Positions 8,161 through 18,804 of a stretch of DNA of 64,000 nt are shown here, in pieces. The stretch covers positions 558,001 to 622,000 of the forward strand of contig NZ_LT629960.1 in the NCBI RefSeq assembly GCF_900104605.1, read 5' to 3'. Source of the DNA: Tidjanibacter massiliensis. Lineage in GTDB: Bacteria > Bacteroidota > Bacteroidia > Bacteroidales > Rikenellaceae. Under the pieces are notes generated by a model. It made no database searches. It worked only from the letters and a program-made list of their open reading frames with translations, and had not been told where the DNA came from. The position numbers and the translations under genes were made by a program. Numbering within the stretch: position 1 is the first letter of the stretch; every line of letters starts with the position of its first letter.

Positions 8161-8595
8161 ATGAAAAAAATATATGCGATAGGTATGTTATGCGTATTGG
8201 CAGCAAGCTGCCTTTCATGTCGCAAACAGGTAGAGCGAATCGAATATTTACCGAACTATCATCAGATGTATCTGTTTCAGAACAAGAGTTCCAGCGACTA
8301 TGTTCTGTTCCGGATTTACTCTTCTGGGCCGGGCGGTAGGGCTGAAGACGGTTTTTTCGTAGGGAAAGGCTATAAGGATGACTCCTATCACAATGTTTAC
8401 TCGTTCGACGGCGCGAATCCGTTCTACCTGCTGCCGGATGCGACCGAGAATTATACGACCATATCCAACGGCAAGGTATATGTCGTCCAGCGTCCCGGCG
8501 ATGCGGGAAGCGTGTACGACGATGCGTTTTGGGAAGAAGCGCATTATCGGTTCGTCGTAACGGATAAACTGTTCGAGAACGGCATGCCCCTATAA
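8161..8595 (+). CDS. Small lipoprotein, second tandem copy
   Basis: A 144-residue protein with signal MKKIYAIGMLCVLAASCLSC. It begins 16 bases after its paralogue and shares the order of motifs (LFQNKSSSDYVLFRIYSSG, then AEDGFFVGKG). Two Cys near the cleavage point (ASC and LSC) are both possible lipidation sites. It is followed at once by a strong terminator, so the two genes form a short operon. Family and role unknown. Confidence 0.75.
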   Translation: MKKIYAIGMLCVLAASCLSCRKQVERIEYLPNYHQMYLFQNKSSSDYVLFRIYSSGPGGRAEDGFFVGKGYKDDSYHNVYSFDGANPFYLLPDATENYTTISNGKVYVVQRPGDAGSVYDDAFWEEAHYRFVVTDKLFENGMPL

Positions 8596-8610
8596 AACCG
8601 AGAGGAAAGC

Positions 8611-8653
8611 AAACAATCAAGGGAAAGGTTCTGCATCTTTCCCTTGATTGTTT
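8611..8653. terminator. Terminator after the lipoprotein pair
   Basis: A perfect 17-bp stem (8611-8627 with 8637-8653) with a 9-base loop; the arms end in TTT and AAA. Confidence 0.8.
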
Positions 8654-8832
8654 AACAGAGGCATGGTAGTGGCTGCCGTATGCGGTGGTGATGCGGGGAG
8701 AAATCGATACGGGACGGAGGAAGTTGGTGATGAGATGGTTGGCCTGTCGGCGGCGGGGGCTTTCCCTTTCGGTGTAAAAATATTTTTCAAAAACGGCGAA
8801 TAATGTTTGGTTTTTGCATGACCTGTAGGTAG

Positions 8833-8864
8833 ACCGAAACAGTCTTACGATATTAAGTTTCGGT
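8833..8864 (+). promoter_or_regulatory. Hairpin with T-rich tail in front of the fimbrillin gene
   Basis: ACCGAAAC (8833-8840) pairs with GTTTCGGT (8857-8864) and is followed by TTTGTATTATTTT, 33 bases before the ATG at 8897. It has the form of a weak terminator and could attenuate the fimbrial operon. I see no clear promoter between 8654 and 8832, although AATGTTTG near 8810 is close to a -7 box. Confidence 0.35.
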
Positions 8865-8896
8865 TTTGTATTATTTTATAAATAAGATAGCTGATT

Positions 8897-9967
8897 ATGA
8901 AAACGAACAGTTTTATTGGAAGGACAGGTCTCTGGGCGGTAGGCTTGTGCCTGCTGGGATGGGCCGCTTTGGCGGTGTCCTGTACCGGTATGGGTCGGGA
9001 GGAACTCACACAAGGGGAGAATGCTTCTCTTACCGTAACCCTGAGCGGGTAGGTTCCCGTAAGCAAAGCGGTCGGCTCGCCCGACGATGCGGAGGCCGTC
9101 AAGGAAGCAGAAAACAAGCTGCATAACGTGACGGTATTCGTCTTCAATTCCAACGGTACGTTGGACAAGAAACATACGTTTGCTCCGAATCAGATTTCGG
9201 AAACCATCACCGGTCTGGTTGCGGGGACCAAAAAGGTGGTCGTGGTGGCGAATGTACCGTCAGCGATTACATTTCCGGACAGCATCAATTACGGTTGGTT
9301 TGAAGATGCCGGTAATGTGATTGACCTCGACACACAGGCTACGACCGCCGACGGATTGTTCATGAGCGGGGAAGATACGGTTGTGCTGTCGGCCAATACC
9401 GTCTCCGAAGCGACCATTCCGATTAGCAGGGTTGTAGCCAAAGTGAAATTGGGAACGCTTACGATAGCGCCCGAAGCAGGCCATGATGCAGCTAAATTCG
9501 CGTTGACCAAGGTCATGGTCATGAAAGCCCGCAGTTCCGTCAAGATGGGGCTGCCTTCGGTGGATTATACGCCGAATGCCTTTTATGGAGGTATGCAGGG
9601 CGATAAGAGTACAGTGAAAACTTATCTAGCGGAAACCATCTCTACCGGCGATTATGCCAATCGTTATTTTTACGTATTGCCGAGCGATAACGGCGACGGC
9701 AATACCACGCTGATAACTTTGGCGGGAACCTATGACGGCCAGCCGGTCTATTTTCCGTTCCGTATTAACGATACGGTGGGTAGCGACGGTGCCACCAGCG
9801 ACGGAACCTTTATCCGCCGCAACAGCGTGTATGTGGTGAATGTGACACTCAAGCGGCTGGGCAGCGGCAGCGACAATCCCGAAGTACCGGCCGACCCTGC
9901 TTCGCTGACCGTTACCGTCGAACCTCAGGAGTGGGCGACGGATTTGATTCAGAATGTAGAATGGTAG
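8897..9967 (+). pseudogene. Fimbrillin (FimA/Mfa1-like) gene with in-frame amber codon
   Basis: From ATG 8897 the frame encodes a lipoprotein signal (LAVSC) and 51 residues, then TAG at 9050-9052, then continues in the same frame for 305 codons to 9967. The body (HNVTVFVFNSNGTLDKK, then VYVVNVTLKRLGSG near the end) is typical of Bacteroidales major or accessory fimbrillins: secreted, lipidated, matured by protease and polymerised by strand exchange. Read literally, the signal peptide is separated from the mature domain. A GTG at 9128 could restart translation but without a signal. The downstream fimbrial genes are intact. Confidence 0.75.
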
Positions 9968-10042
9968 CAGGGCGGAAAAGCCGCACCCGTAATCCGGCAG
10001 GAACTGCTGAGGCAGCTCCTGCCGGAGGGTCTGCGGCATGCT

Positions 10043-10996
10043 TTGCAGAAGTATCCGGTCGTGAACAGGTCGATACATATCATACAGTTGTTTGGAGGCG
10101 GTGTACTGCTCCTCCTGTTGACGGGGTGTATCCGTGAGAATCGGGATAACTGTCCTCCGGAGACGGCGGTGCGTTCGGTCGTCCTGAAGGTCATGGATAC
10201 CGTGACCGGTCGCGATATTACGGAGAACGGAGAGGCCGGCGGTGCCGAACTCTATCTGTTTGCGCCGACCGGGGAGTATACGGGACATGTTTCCGTTACG
10301 AGCGATGAAATCATGCACCGCATTCCCGTTATGCTTCCCGAGCGGAATCTGGCCGGCTGTCGTATTTCGGCATGGACGAATGTGGGGGCGGGGCAGCAGT
10401 TCCATATTCCGGACGACGGCAGCCGGCTCGAAAATCGGGCAGTTTCGCTGTTTATGGAGGACGATACGTATCACGGCGTGCCGGACAACCTGTTTTTCGG
10501 ACAGTTGCAGCTTGCGTCGGCAGGAACCGGTATGCCGGAAGAGGTGACCGTCGTGCGCAAGAATGCCCAGATGCACATTACGGTCAGGGGACTGGACGAC
10601 GGAGTGCCGGAAGAGCGTTATTATTTTACCGTTCAGGCGCCCAACGACGGGTATGATTTCAACGGGAAGCCGATGGCCGGTACGGCAACTGTCCGAAGGG
10701 CCGGAACATTCGGTCCGAACGGCGATTTTGCGACCGTAGGGACATTCAATATGATTCATACCGATACTCCGGACGATGCCGAAACGGGCGTCGGAGTAAG
10801 TCTTTATGAAAGGATGACCGTCCGGTCGGCAGATCGGTTGGTCGCGGCGGTTACGACCGATGATGACGGGATGCCCATTTCGCTGCCTGCCGGACAGACG
10901 GTCAATCTGTTGATAGATGTCGGACAGGAGGCGGGAATTTCCGTCCGTATGAAAATCACACCTTGGAACGAAGTCTATCAATGGGAAATTTGGTAA
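10043..10996 (+). CDS. FimB/Mfa2-family fimbrial anchor lipoprotein
   Basis: A protein of up to 317 residues with signal LLLLLTGC followed by IRENRDNCPP, the usual N-terminus of FimB/Mfa2 proteins that cap and anchor the fimbrial shaft in the outer membrane and limit its length. Two Ig-like halves are suggested by GAELYLFAPTGEYTG and ISVRMKITPWNEVYQWEIW. No ATG is available; starts are TTG 10043 or GTG 10061 (MNRSIHIIQ), the latter giving a normal signal. It lies 75 bases after the fimbrillin frame and 12 bases before the next gene. Confidence 0.8.
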   Translation: MQKYPVVNRSIHIIQLFGGGVLLLLLTGCIRENRDNCPPETAVRSVVLKVMDTVTGRDITENGEAGGAELYLFAPTGEYTGHVSVTSDEIMHRIPVMLPERNLAGCRISAWTNVGAGQQFHIPDDGSRLENRAVSLFMEDDTYHGVPDNLFFGQLQLASAGTGMPEEVTVVRKNAQMHITVRGLDDGVPEERYYFTVQAPNDGYDFNGKPMAGTATVRRAGTFGPNGDFATVGTFNMIHTDTPDDAETGVGVSLYERMTVRSADRLVAAVTTDDDGMPISLPAGQTVNLLIDVGQEAGISVRMKITPWNEVYQWEIW

Positions 10997-11008
10997 TTGG
11001 GAAACGAT

Positions 11009-13270
11009 ATGAATACGAATAGAGATATGTCCGGAAGTTGCGGTAGAGGCAGATTCCGTCCGGGCGGTTGGCGGACATTGCTGCTGTCGCTCTGCCTGCT
11101 CGCCGTGGCGTGTGCCGAGCCGTCGGCGGATGGTTTCGGCGGAACAGCCGGTGACGAAGCGGTGGTACGTCTGACAATCAGTCTGCCGCAGGCAGAGCTG
11201 CCGGTCGGCAGGGAAAGGGCGGCTACCCGGTCGGAGGAGGCGGAGAACCTTATCTCGACGGTGCGGGTTCTCGTTTTTGAGGAAGTGGACGGCCGGTATC
11301 TGTACCGGTATATGTCCGAAGGAGAACGTTTGCAGGTTACCGGTAGTACGACTTCGTTCGAAGCCAAGTTGACGGGGACGGACAAGACGGTCAAATTGTT
11401 GATTGCCGGCAATTACGGCGATGCTTTTGCGAATTATGCTCCGGCTGCGGGCAGCGATGAGGCGACGGTGCGTTCCGGGTTGGGATGTTCTTTTGCGGGG
11501 CTGACGGGGAACCTGCCGATGTACGGGGAGGTAACGCTTCCCAACGGCTTGGTGCCCGGTGTGGAAAACCGTTTCGATATCCGTATGCTGCGGGCTGTTG
11601 CCCGTGTGGATGTGGAGAAGGAACTGGATGCTGATTCCCGTTCTTTCCGGATAGCGAGCGTAGCCGTCTACCGGCCCAATGACCGGATTCAAATTGCCCC
11701 TAATCGGCTCGCATCTGCCGATACGCCGCAGGTGACGGAACCTTCCGTGCCACCCGGTGCGGGCAAGTCGCCGGTTCCGGTCGGGGTGGCGGCAGCTGAG
11801 GCCGACCCGTCGGCTGTCGGCGGGATTTACGTGCCGGAGGCTGCCGGCGAAACCGATGCGGCAGCCCAGTTGTCGGATGCCACCTGCATCGTGGTGGGAG
11901 GCTATTACGATGGGGCGTCGGAGCTGTCATATTACAGAATCGACTTCAATCCCGGTGTGGAAGGTCATCCTTTCGGACAGGTATTGAGAAATCATAAATA
12001 TGTTTTTCGGATTAAGAAGGTGACCGGAACGGGCTGGAGTGATGCCGCTTCGGCAGCGGAGAATCGTGCTACGAGTATCGTGGCCCAGGTAGAGGCGTGG
12101 GAGGATTTCACGACCGAAATGTATTTTGACGGAGACAATTATCTCGGTGTGTCATCCCGGACCCTGACGCTCGGTTACGTAGCCGGCAAGAGCGGACGGG
12201 TGGATGTACAGGCTACCGTACCCTATACCATCCAATGGCTTGATGCGTCGGGCGTTCCGACGGGTACGGCAGTGACCGGAGTCGGAACTACACTGACCGG
12301 TAACAGTAACTTTACGGTGTCGATAGGCCGCGATGCCGGCGCGGACGATGCGGTTTCGTATCTTTTGTTCACGGCTTCGCAAGACAACCGAACGGACCGG
12401 AACGTCGTGTCGCGGCTGCGCGTCAGCGGAGGACGGTGGACGTTCGATATTACCGTGACGCAGGAGAATCCGAGCCTGTATAAAGACCGAATCATCCGGG
12501 TGCTGTCGGTGCATGAAATAGGTTCGCTCGGTACGGGAACGCCCTCTTCCGCCAGCGGTATGGCATTGCGCCGCATACTGGACAATACCAAGAATTTTTC
12601 GCCCACCGGTACGGTCGTGGTGGGAGGCTTCGCCTTTACGGAGGTCTCCAATGTGGAGATGCAGGCGGTCAGCACGGGGGTGTTGGAGATATTCAACAGT
12701 GTCAAACGAATCATCAATGCACAGGATGTCATCTATCTGACCTATAATACGGCCATATCGGACGAGTTGGCGCAGGCGGTACTCGCATGGTTGCGGGCCG
12801 ATACCGGCCGTGTGCTTATCGTCGGCACGGATACCGAAGCGACCAATGCGAAACTGCGGCAGTATCTGACTTCGGACGGGACATGGAAATATTACTATCA
12901 GAATAATATCGGCGGTAATTTCAAGCGGGCGGCGCAGACCGATGCCAACAGACGCTTCTTTACGACGCCGTTCGGTCAGGTGGCCGAGAACGCGGTGGTT
13001 TCACGGGCGGACAACTATGCCGCCTACTGTTCCGATTATCCTTCGGCCGTGACGCCCCTGCTGGTCAGCACGGCTGCCGGACAGGAGAAGACGCTCTCTG
13101 TCGGTGTCAATCAGACATCCCGAATCGTTTACCTCGGCGATGCCAATCTGAACCAGAACGGCAGTCTCAGCACCCAGGCGAATGCAACCGGTACGGTGAC
13201 GACGGATTTCGACCGGCTGACGGCCAATCTTTGGGCGTGGATAGTGGAACAGGTGTGTCAGAACGGATGA
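11009..13270 (+). CDS. Large fimbrial-tip-like lipoprotein with extra C-terminal domain
   Basis: A 753-residue protein. ATG 11009 is preferred over TTG 10997; the lipobox is LAVAC (Cys35). Residues about 50-370 resemble an Mfa/Fim subunit (LISTVRVLVFEEVDGRYLY...LRNHKYVFRIKKV). Then follows a BACON-like beta domain (about 375-490: SSRTLTLGYVAGKSG...WTFDITVTQENPS). The last 260 residues look like an alpha/beta fold (VLSVHEIG, TVVVGGFAF, VIYLTYNTAISDELAQAV, GRVLIVGTDTEA), perhaps ligand- or adhesin-related. Position suggests a minor or tip subunit. The C-terminal fold is inferred from the strand-helix pattern alone. Confidence 0.65.
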   Translation: MNTNRDMSGSCGRGRFRPGGWRTLLLSLCLLAVACAEPSADGFGGTAGDEAVVRLTISLPQAELPVGRERAATRSEEAENLISTVRVLVFEEVDGRYLYRYMSEGERLQVTGSTTSFEAKLTGTDKTVKLLIAGNYGDAFANYAPAAGSDEATVRSGLGCSFAGLTGNLPMYGEVTLPNGLVPGVENRFDIRMLRAVARVDVEKELDADSRSFRIASVAVYRPNDRIQIAPNRLASADTPQVTEPSVPPGAGKSPVPVGVAAAEADPSAVGGIYVPEAAGETDAAAQLSDATCIVVGGYYDGASELSYYRIDFNPGVEGHPFGQVLRNHKYVFRIKKVTGTGWSDAASAAENRATSIVAQVEAWEDFTTEMYFDGDNYLGVSSRTLTLGYVAGKSGRVDVQATVPYTIQWLDASGVPTGTAVTGVGTTLTGNSNFTVSIGRDAGADDAVSYLLFTASQDNRTDRNVVSRLRVSGGRWTFDITVTQENPSLYKDRIIRVLSVHEIGSLGTGTPSSASGMALRRILDNTKNFSPTGTVVVGGFAFTEVSNVEMQAVSTGVLEIFNSVKRIINAQDVIYLTYNTAISDELAQAVLAWLRADTGRVLIVGTDTEATNAKLRQYLTSDGTWKYYYQNNIGGNFKRAAQTDANRRFFTTPFGQVAENAVVSRADNYAAYCSDYPSAVTPLLVSTAAGQEKTLSVGVNQTSRIVYLGDANLNQNGSLSTQANATGTVTTDFDRLTANLWAWIVEQVCQNG

Positions 13271-13342
13271 TGCGACCTGCGGCTGTGCGTCGGTTCTCCG
13301 GGACGGCTGACCGGGGGAACGTTATAAAATTCAGACAATAAA

Positions 13343-13942
13343 ATGAAAAGAGTAGTCATATACGGGATTCTATGCCTCCTCGGCTTTGCGGCCGTGCCGC
13401 ATGGCGAGCTCGGTGCCCAGACGGTACGGGGAGCGGAACGGGAGATGCCTCGTCTCACGGTGAAGACCAATGCGCTTTACTGGGCGACGGCATCCTTCAA
13501 TGCGGGACTCGAAGTCGGGTTGGACCGGCGTATTACGTTGGAGGTGACGGGCGGGTATAATCCCTGGACTTATGCGGACAATCGGAAGTTCAAGTTCTGG
13601 ATGGTTCAGCCCGAGGTTCGGTTCTGGCCCTATCGTCGGTTTTCCGGGCACTTTATCGGTGCCAACTTCATCTATTCCGACTTTAATGCCGGAGGTATCG
13701 AGTGGCTGGGAATGGGGACGCGGCGTTACGAAGGTTCGCTGTTCGGAGTGGGACTTTCGTACGGGTATATGTGGAGTATCGGAAAGCGTTGGCATGTGGA
13801 GGCCACGATAGGAGTGGGGTATGTCAGTCTGGAGTACGACGAATACGTTTGGAAGCAGTGCGGTCGTTTCCTCGGCCACGGCCGGAACAGTTATCTGGGA
13901 CCTACCAAAATCGGCGTATCTTTCAGTTATACCATTATGTAG
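13343..13942 (+). CDS. DUF3575 family outer-membrane-type protein
   Basis: A 199-residue protein with a signal peptide (MKRVVIYGILCLLGFAA) and an even run of amphipathic beta strands (LTVKTNALYWATASFN, GYNPWTY, WMVQPEVRFWPYRRF, final GVSFSYTIM), as in DUF3575 proteins that commonly accompany Bacteroidales fimbrial loci. It is probably a small beta-barrel. It follows the tip-like gene by 72 bases and ends the locus before a hairpin at 13986. Confidence 0.8.
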   Translation: MKRVVIYGILCLLGFAAVPHGELGAQTVRGAEREMPRLTVKTNALYWATASFNAGLEVGLDRRITLEVTGGYNPWTYADNRKFKFWMVQPEVRFWPYRRFSGHFIGANFIYSDFNAGGIEWLGMGTRRYEGSLFGVGLSYGYMWSIGKRWHVEATIGVGYVSLEYDEYVWKQCGRFLGHGRNSYLGPTKIGVSFSYTIM

Positions 13943-13985
13943 ATGTCCGTCGTTTTCGGCGGAGAGGCCGTGCGGATAAACGGCT

Positions 13986-14012
13986 GCGGGAGGTGAATTG
14001 TTCACCTCCCGC
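13986..14012. terminator. Hairpin between convergent genes
   Basis: A perfect 12-bp stem (13986-13997 with 14001-14012) with a 3-base loop lies between the DUF3575 gene and the convergent amidohydrolase gene. The T-tract is poor on both sides. Confidence 0.6.
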
Positions 14013-14052
14013 AATTTACGGCCGGCGTATGCCGGCGTGCCCGTGCTGCATA

Positions 14053-15333
14053 TCATGCGCTCTCCTGTGTCCCGAGCGTGTTTTTCACGATGCTGCCATC
14101 TTTGACGATTACCTTGAACGCGGGCTCGGGATGTTCTATCAGGCTGATGTCTTCGAGCGGATTGCCGTCTATCACCAGCATATCGGCGAAGGCGCCCTCC
14201 TCGATGACGCCGAGCGTACCCGGATAGGGATTCCGCGCTCCCGACATTCCCAGCAGTTGGGCGTTGTCGTGCGTCACCATTTTTAGAATCTCGAAATTGC
14301 TGAACCACTTTTGGAGTTTGACGATGCCATGATTCTGGTTTTTCGTATTTTTAGGATTGAAAAGCAGGTCGGTACCCCAGGCGAGCTTGACACGGTATTG
14401 TTTCGCCAGGTTGTAGGTACGGTCTGTACCTTCGGTGATTTGGACATGTTTGGCCTGTTGAACGGGGGAGGGGTACGTGTTGTCTTCGAGAGCGAATGCC
14501 TGCATGCTCAGCCATGCACCGCTCTCCGCCAGCAGCGCCATGGTCGCTTCGTCTATGAGGTGTCCGTGTTCGATACTTTTCACTCCTGCTTTCAGCGCAC
14601 GGGCTATTCCGCGCGGATTGTATACATGTACCATGACATAGGTGCCCCAATCTTCGGCGGCCCGAACGGCCGCCTGCAGCTCTTCGTCAAAAAATTCGGT
14701 CACGTCCAGCGGGTCGTACAGCGATGCGGCACCTCCGCCGGCCATGAGTTTTATCTGCGAGGCCCCTTTTTTCAGGTTCTCCCGGACAGCGGCCGTTACC
14801 GCGACGGGGCCGTCGACTACTCTGGATGCGCCGAGTTCTTCGACGTGTGCCAGACCGCAGCAACAGTCGCCGTGCGCCTGTTCGTAGACCGGACTGAAAT
14901 CGCCGTGTCCCGAGGTTTGGGAAATCATGGCACCGCTCGGATAGATGCGCGGGCCTTCCAGAACGCCGTTGTCTATGGCGCGTTTCAATCCGAAGACGGG
15001 GCCGCCCGCATCGCGTATGGTCGTGAATCCTCTTAGCAGGGTGGCGGTCGCTTCCCGTCCGGCTACGAGGTAGGTGTAGGAAGGTTCTCCGGCCAGCAGG
15101 TCGGCCATCGTGTTGCAGCATAGATAGGCATGCCAGTGCGCGTCGATAAGGCCCGGCATAAGGAATTTTCCGGTACCGTCTATAACAGTGGCTCCGGCGG
15201 TCGTTTCCGGCGGCAGGGGCTGTGCCGAAATCTTGTCGATGAGATTGTTTTCAATCAGGATGTTGCCTTTGACGGTTTCGGGGTCTTTCCCGTTGAATAT
15301 TTCCGCATTTTCTATTACTATTTTCGTGTCCAT
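14053..15333 (-). CDS. Metal-dependent amidohydrolase
   Basis: A 426-residue amidohydrolase-superfamily enzyme. It has the metal motif H-W-H at 66-68 (GLIDAHWHA), the bridging-lysine segment QIKLMAGGG, metal His in VMVHVYNP and SIEHGHLID, and the catalytic Asp in AWGTDLLF. The closest groups are imidazolonepropionase-like and prolidase/organophosphatase-like hydrolases. There is no signal peptide, so it is cytosolic. The substrate cannot be told. It stands alone, with a long intergenic stretch upstream. Confidence 0.8.
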   Translation of the reverse strand: MDTKIVIENAEIFNGKDPETVKGNILIENNLIDKISAQPLPPETTAGATVIDGTGKFLMPGLIDAHWHAYLCCNTMADLLAGEPSYTYLVAGREATATLLRGFTTIRDAGGPVFGLKRAIDNGVLEGPRIYPSGAMISQTSGHGDFSPVYEQAHGDCCCGLAHVEELGASRVVDGPVAVTAAVRENLKKGASQIKLMAGGGAASLYDPLDVTEFFDEELQAAVRAAEDWGTYVMVHVYNPRGIARALKAGVKSIEHGHLIDEATMALLAESGAWLSMQAFALEDNTYPSPVQQAKHVQITEGTDRTYNLAKQYRVKLAWGTDLLFNPKNTKNQNHGIVKLQKWFSNFEILKMVTHDNAQLLGMSGARNPYPGTLGVIEEGAFADMLVIDGNPLEDISLIEHPEPAFKVIVKDGSIVKNTLGTQESA

Positions 15334-15772
15334 ATGATTGTGTTTTTAATGTTTCTCGGTTGTCCGGTATTTGGAGCCGTGGCCATGCGGGTACAGAGCT
15401 GATGCTCGGGTCGGCCGATATGCCCGTATGATATTGATTGCATATTCCGTGCCTTTCGTTCGGGACAGAATATGGTTCGGAGGCTTTGCGATACGCAGAG
15501 TTCGGACCGGCTGCATAGGGCCCGGATACCTTGCGGATGCCCCGTTATACACAGGGTGAGAATTTTCTATAACATGAACGTGCCCGGACGGCGGCCTGAG
15601 CGGCTATGCGGGGGACTATCCCTTTTTGTTGGTAGGTCGCTTCCTGCGATGGTGTGCGGGTAGTGTGCTTGAAACGATGCTTGCCGTACTTCGGCAGAAA
15701 GAGGGGCGGCCGACGGTGCATAAGAAGGGCTGTTGCCGTATCTTGCCGGCATCAATTTGTACAGACAGTAAC
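15334..15772. other. Intergenic stretch, nothing recognised
   Basis: No frame here resembles a protein and I see no RNA gene or strong repeat between the amidohydrolase start and the tRNA terminator. Confidence 0.5.
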
Positions 15773-15776
15773 AGAA

Positions 15777-15805
15777 AAGGGAGTCGCAACAAATGCAACT
15801 CCCTT
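15777..15805 (-). terminator. Terminator of tRNA-Phe
   Basis: On the minus strand 15795-15805 pairs with 15777-15787 (11 bp with one mismatch) and is followed by TTTTCTGTT. Confidence 0.75.
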
Positions 15806-15812
15806 ATTCAAG

Positions 15813-15885
15813 TGGTGCCACCAGGAATCGAACCGGGGACACAAGGATTTTCAGTCCTTTGCTCTACCATCTGAGCTATGGCACC
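15813..15885 (-). tRNA. tRNA-Phe (anticodon GAA)
   Basis: The minus strand gives a full cloverleaf of 73 nt: acceptor stem GGTGCCA with TGGCACC, D-arm AGCTCAGATGGTAGAGC, anticodon loop CTGAAAA with GAA, and T-loop GGTTCGATTCC. CCA is not encoded. A terminator follows directly. Confidence 0.97.
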
Positions 15886-16050
15886 GTGCGGTTATTAACC
15901 TTAAGCGGGTGCAAAGATAAGTAGAAAAATCAATTCTCCAAATTGCCGCGGCAGAAATTTTACGATATCGGATGTTCCGGATATGGTACGGCTTCTGCGC
16001 CTGCCGTAGGGGACAGGAACGGAGGTTCGCTCCCCGAACGTTGGCAGCAT

Positions 16051-16082
16051 ACGGCGGATACCGTTTTATCGGTATCCGCCGT
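16051..16082 (-). terminator. Terminator of the fur-like/P1B ATPase operon
   Basis: A perfect 13-bp stem (16051-16063 with 16070-16082) with a 6-base loop sits 4 bases beyond the ATPase stop codon. The T-tract is short. Confidence 0.6.
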
Positions 16083-16086
16083 GGGA

Positions 16087-17934
<1,848 letters not shown>

Positions 17935-17999
17935 ATGATTGCCGATTGTGTTTCTGTCGGCAAAGATAGGAGGGCCGGAGTGCAACCGGGTTGCAAATG

Positions 18000-18434
18000 T
18001 CACTCGTGCCGTTTCGCCCTGCATGATGCGCAGAGCCCTTTGAGCAGGTAGTCGATTTGTCGTACTTCGAACCCTGCGGGATAGCGTACGGCGGGGATAT
18101 GCGTGTGGTCCAGACAGAAGGTCTTGTGGCAGGCTTCGCAGTAAAAGTGACAGTGCAGTTCCTCGATGCCGCAGATATGGTCGTTGCGGCAGATGCAGTA
18201 TTTGGTGGAGCCGCTGCCGTCTTCGAGGAGATGCACCAGATGGTGTTCGGCGAACAGGGCCAGTGTTCTGAAAAGGGTGGATTTGTCCACGCTGTCCAGC
18301 ACCTCTTCCAAATCGGCCATGCTGAACGTGTCGTGGAAACGGTTCATCGTTTTGTATATGAGTATCCTGACAGATGTGGGGCGGATACCGTGGCGGTTCA
18401 GTATCTCGTCGGGAGCTGTCTGTCTGTTGTCCAT
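18000..18434 (-). CDS. Fur-family metal-responsive regulator
   Basis: A 144-residue Fur/Zur-type repressor. It has an N-terminal winged helix (RPTSVRILIYKTM...KSTLFRTLALF) and structural zinc sites C99-x2-C102 and C135-x2-C138, plus His-rich CLDHTHIP. ATG 18434 (MDNRQT) is preferred over 18476 because a -7-like AAATTTG lies between the two. It is co-oriented with the zinc-type ATPase, so zinc or cadmium control of export is the likely role; Fur proteins usually govern uptake, so the pairing is slightly unusual. Confidence 0.8.
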   Translation of the reverse strand: MDNRQTAPDEILNRHGIRPTSVRILIYKTMNRFHDTFSMADLEEVLDSVDKSTLFRTLALFAEHHLVHLLEDGSGSTKYCICRNDHICGIEELHCHFYCEACHKTFCLDHTHIPAVRYPAGFEVRQIDYLLKGLCASCRAKRHE

Positions 18435-18770
18435 GGTATGGTTTGTTTCCGGCAAATTTGGCGAAAAATCCGTCATATTCTTCGTCCCGGCCGGTTTTTC
18501 GGGTTCGGTTGCAGTTTTCGCCGGGCCGGCGAGCGCAGGATATTGTAAAATACGGTTTCCTGCAACCGTTTGTCCTGTCCTGTTTTCGTCCTATTCCATT
18601 ATCCGTCGGCCCTGACGGCGTATGGCGGGGAGTCCGCGGGCTATCCCGTTGCTCCCTTAACGGATTACATTTCAGGCGCATGAATCGTGTGTCGGCCTTT
18701 TCAGTCCGGATAACAGCTTCAATGTTAAAGAAAAAGATGCGCTTTCCGGTTCATCGTTACCGAAAAATCG

Positions 18771-18778
18771 TATATTTG
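18771..18778 (+). promoter_or_regulatory. Promoter -7 box of the nadE-rnf run
   Basis: TATATTTG lies 26 bases before the nadE ATG; the -33 element is weak. Confidence 0.55.
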
Positions 18779-18804
18779 TTGCTGGTTTTTTTAATGTCGG
18801 AAAA

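Noticed and set aside
9626-11692. A 688-codon minus-strand frame across the fimbrial genes
   Set aside because: It is antisense to three adjacent fimbrial genes that carry clear family motifs.
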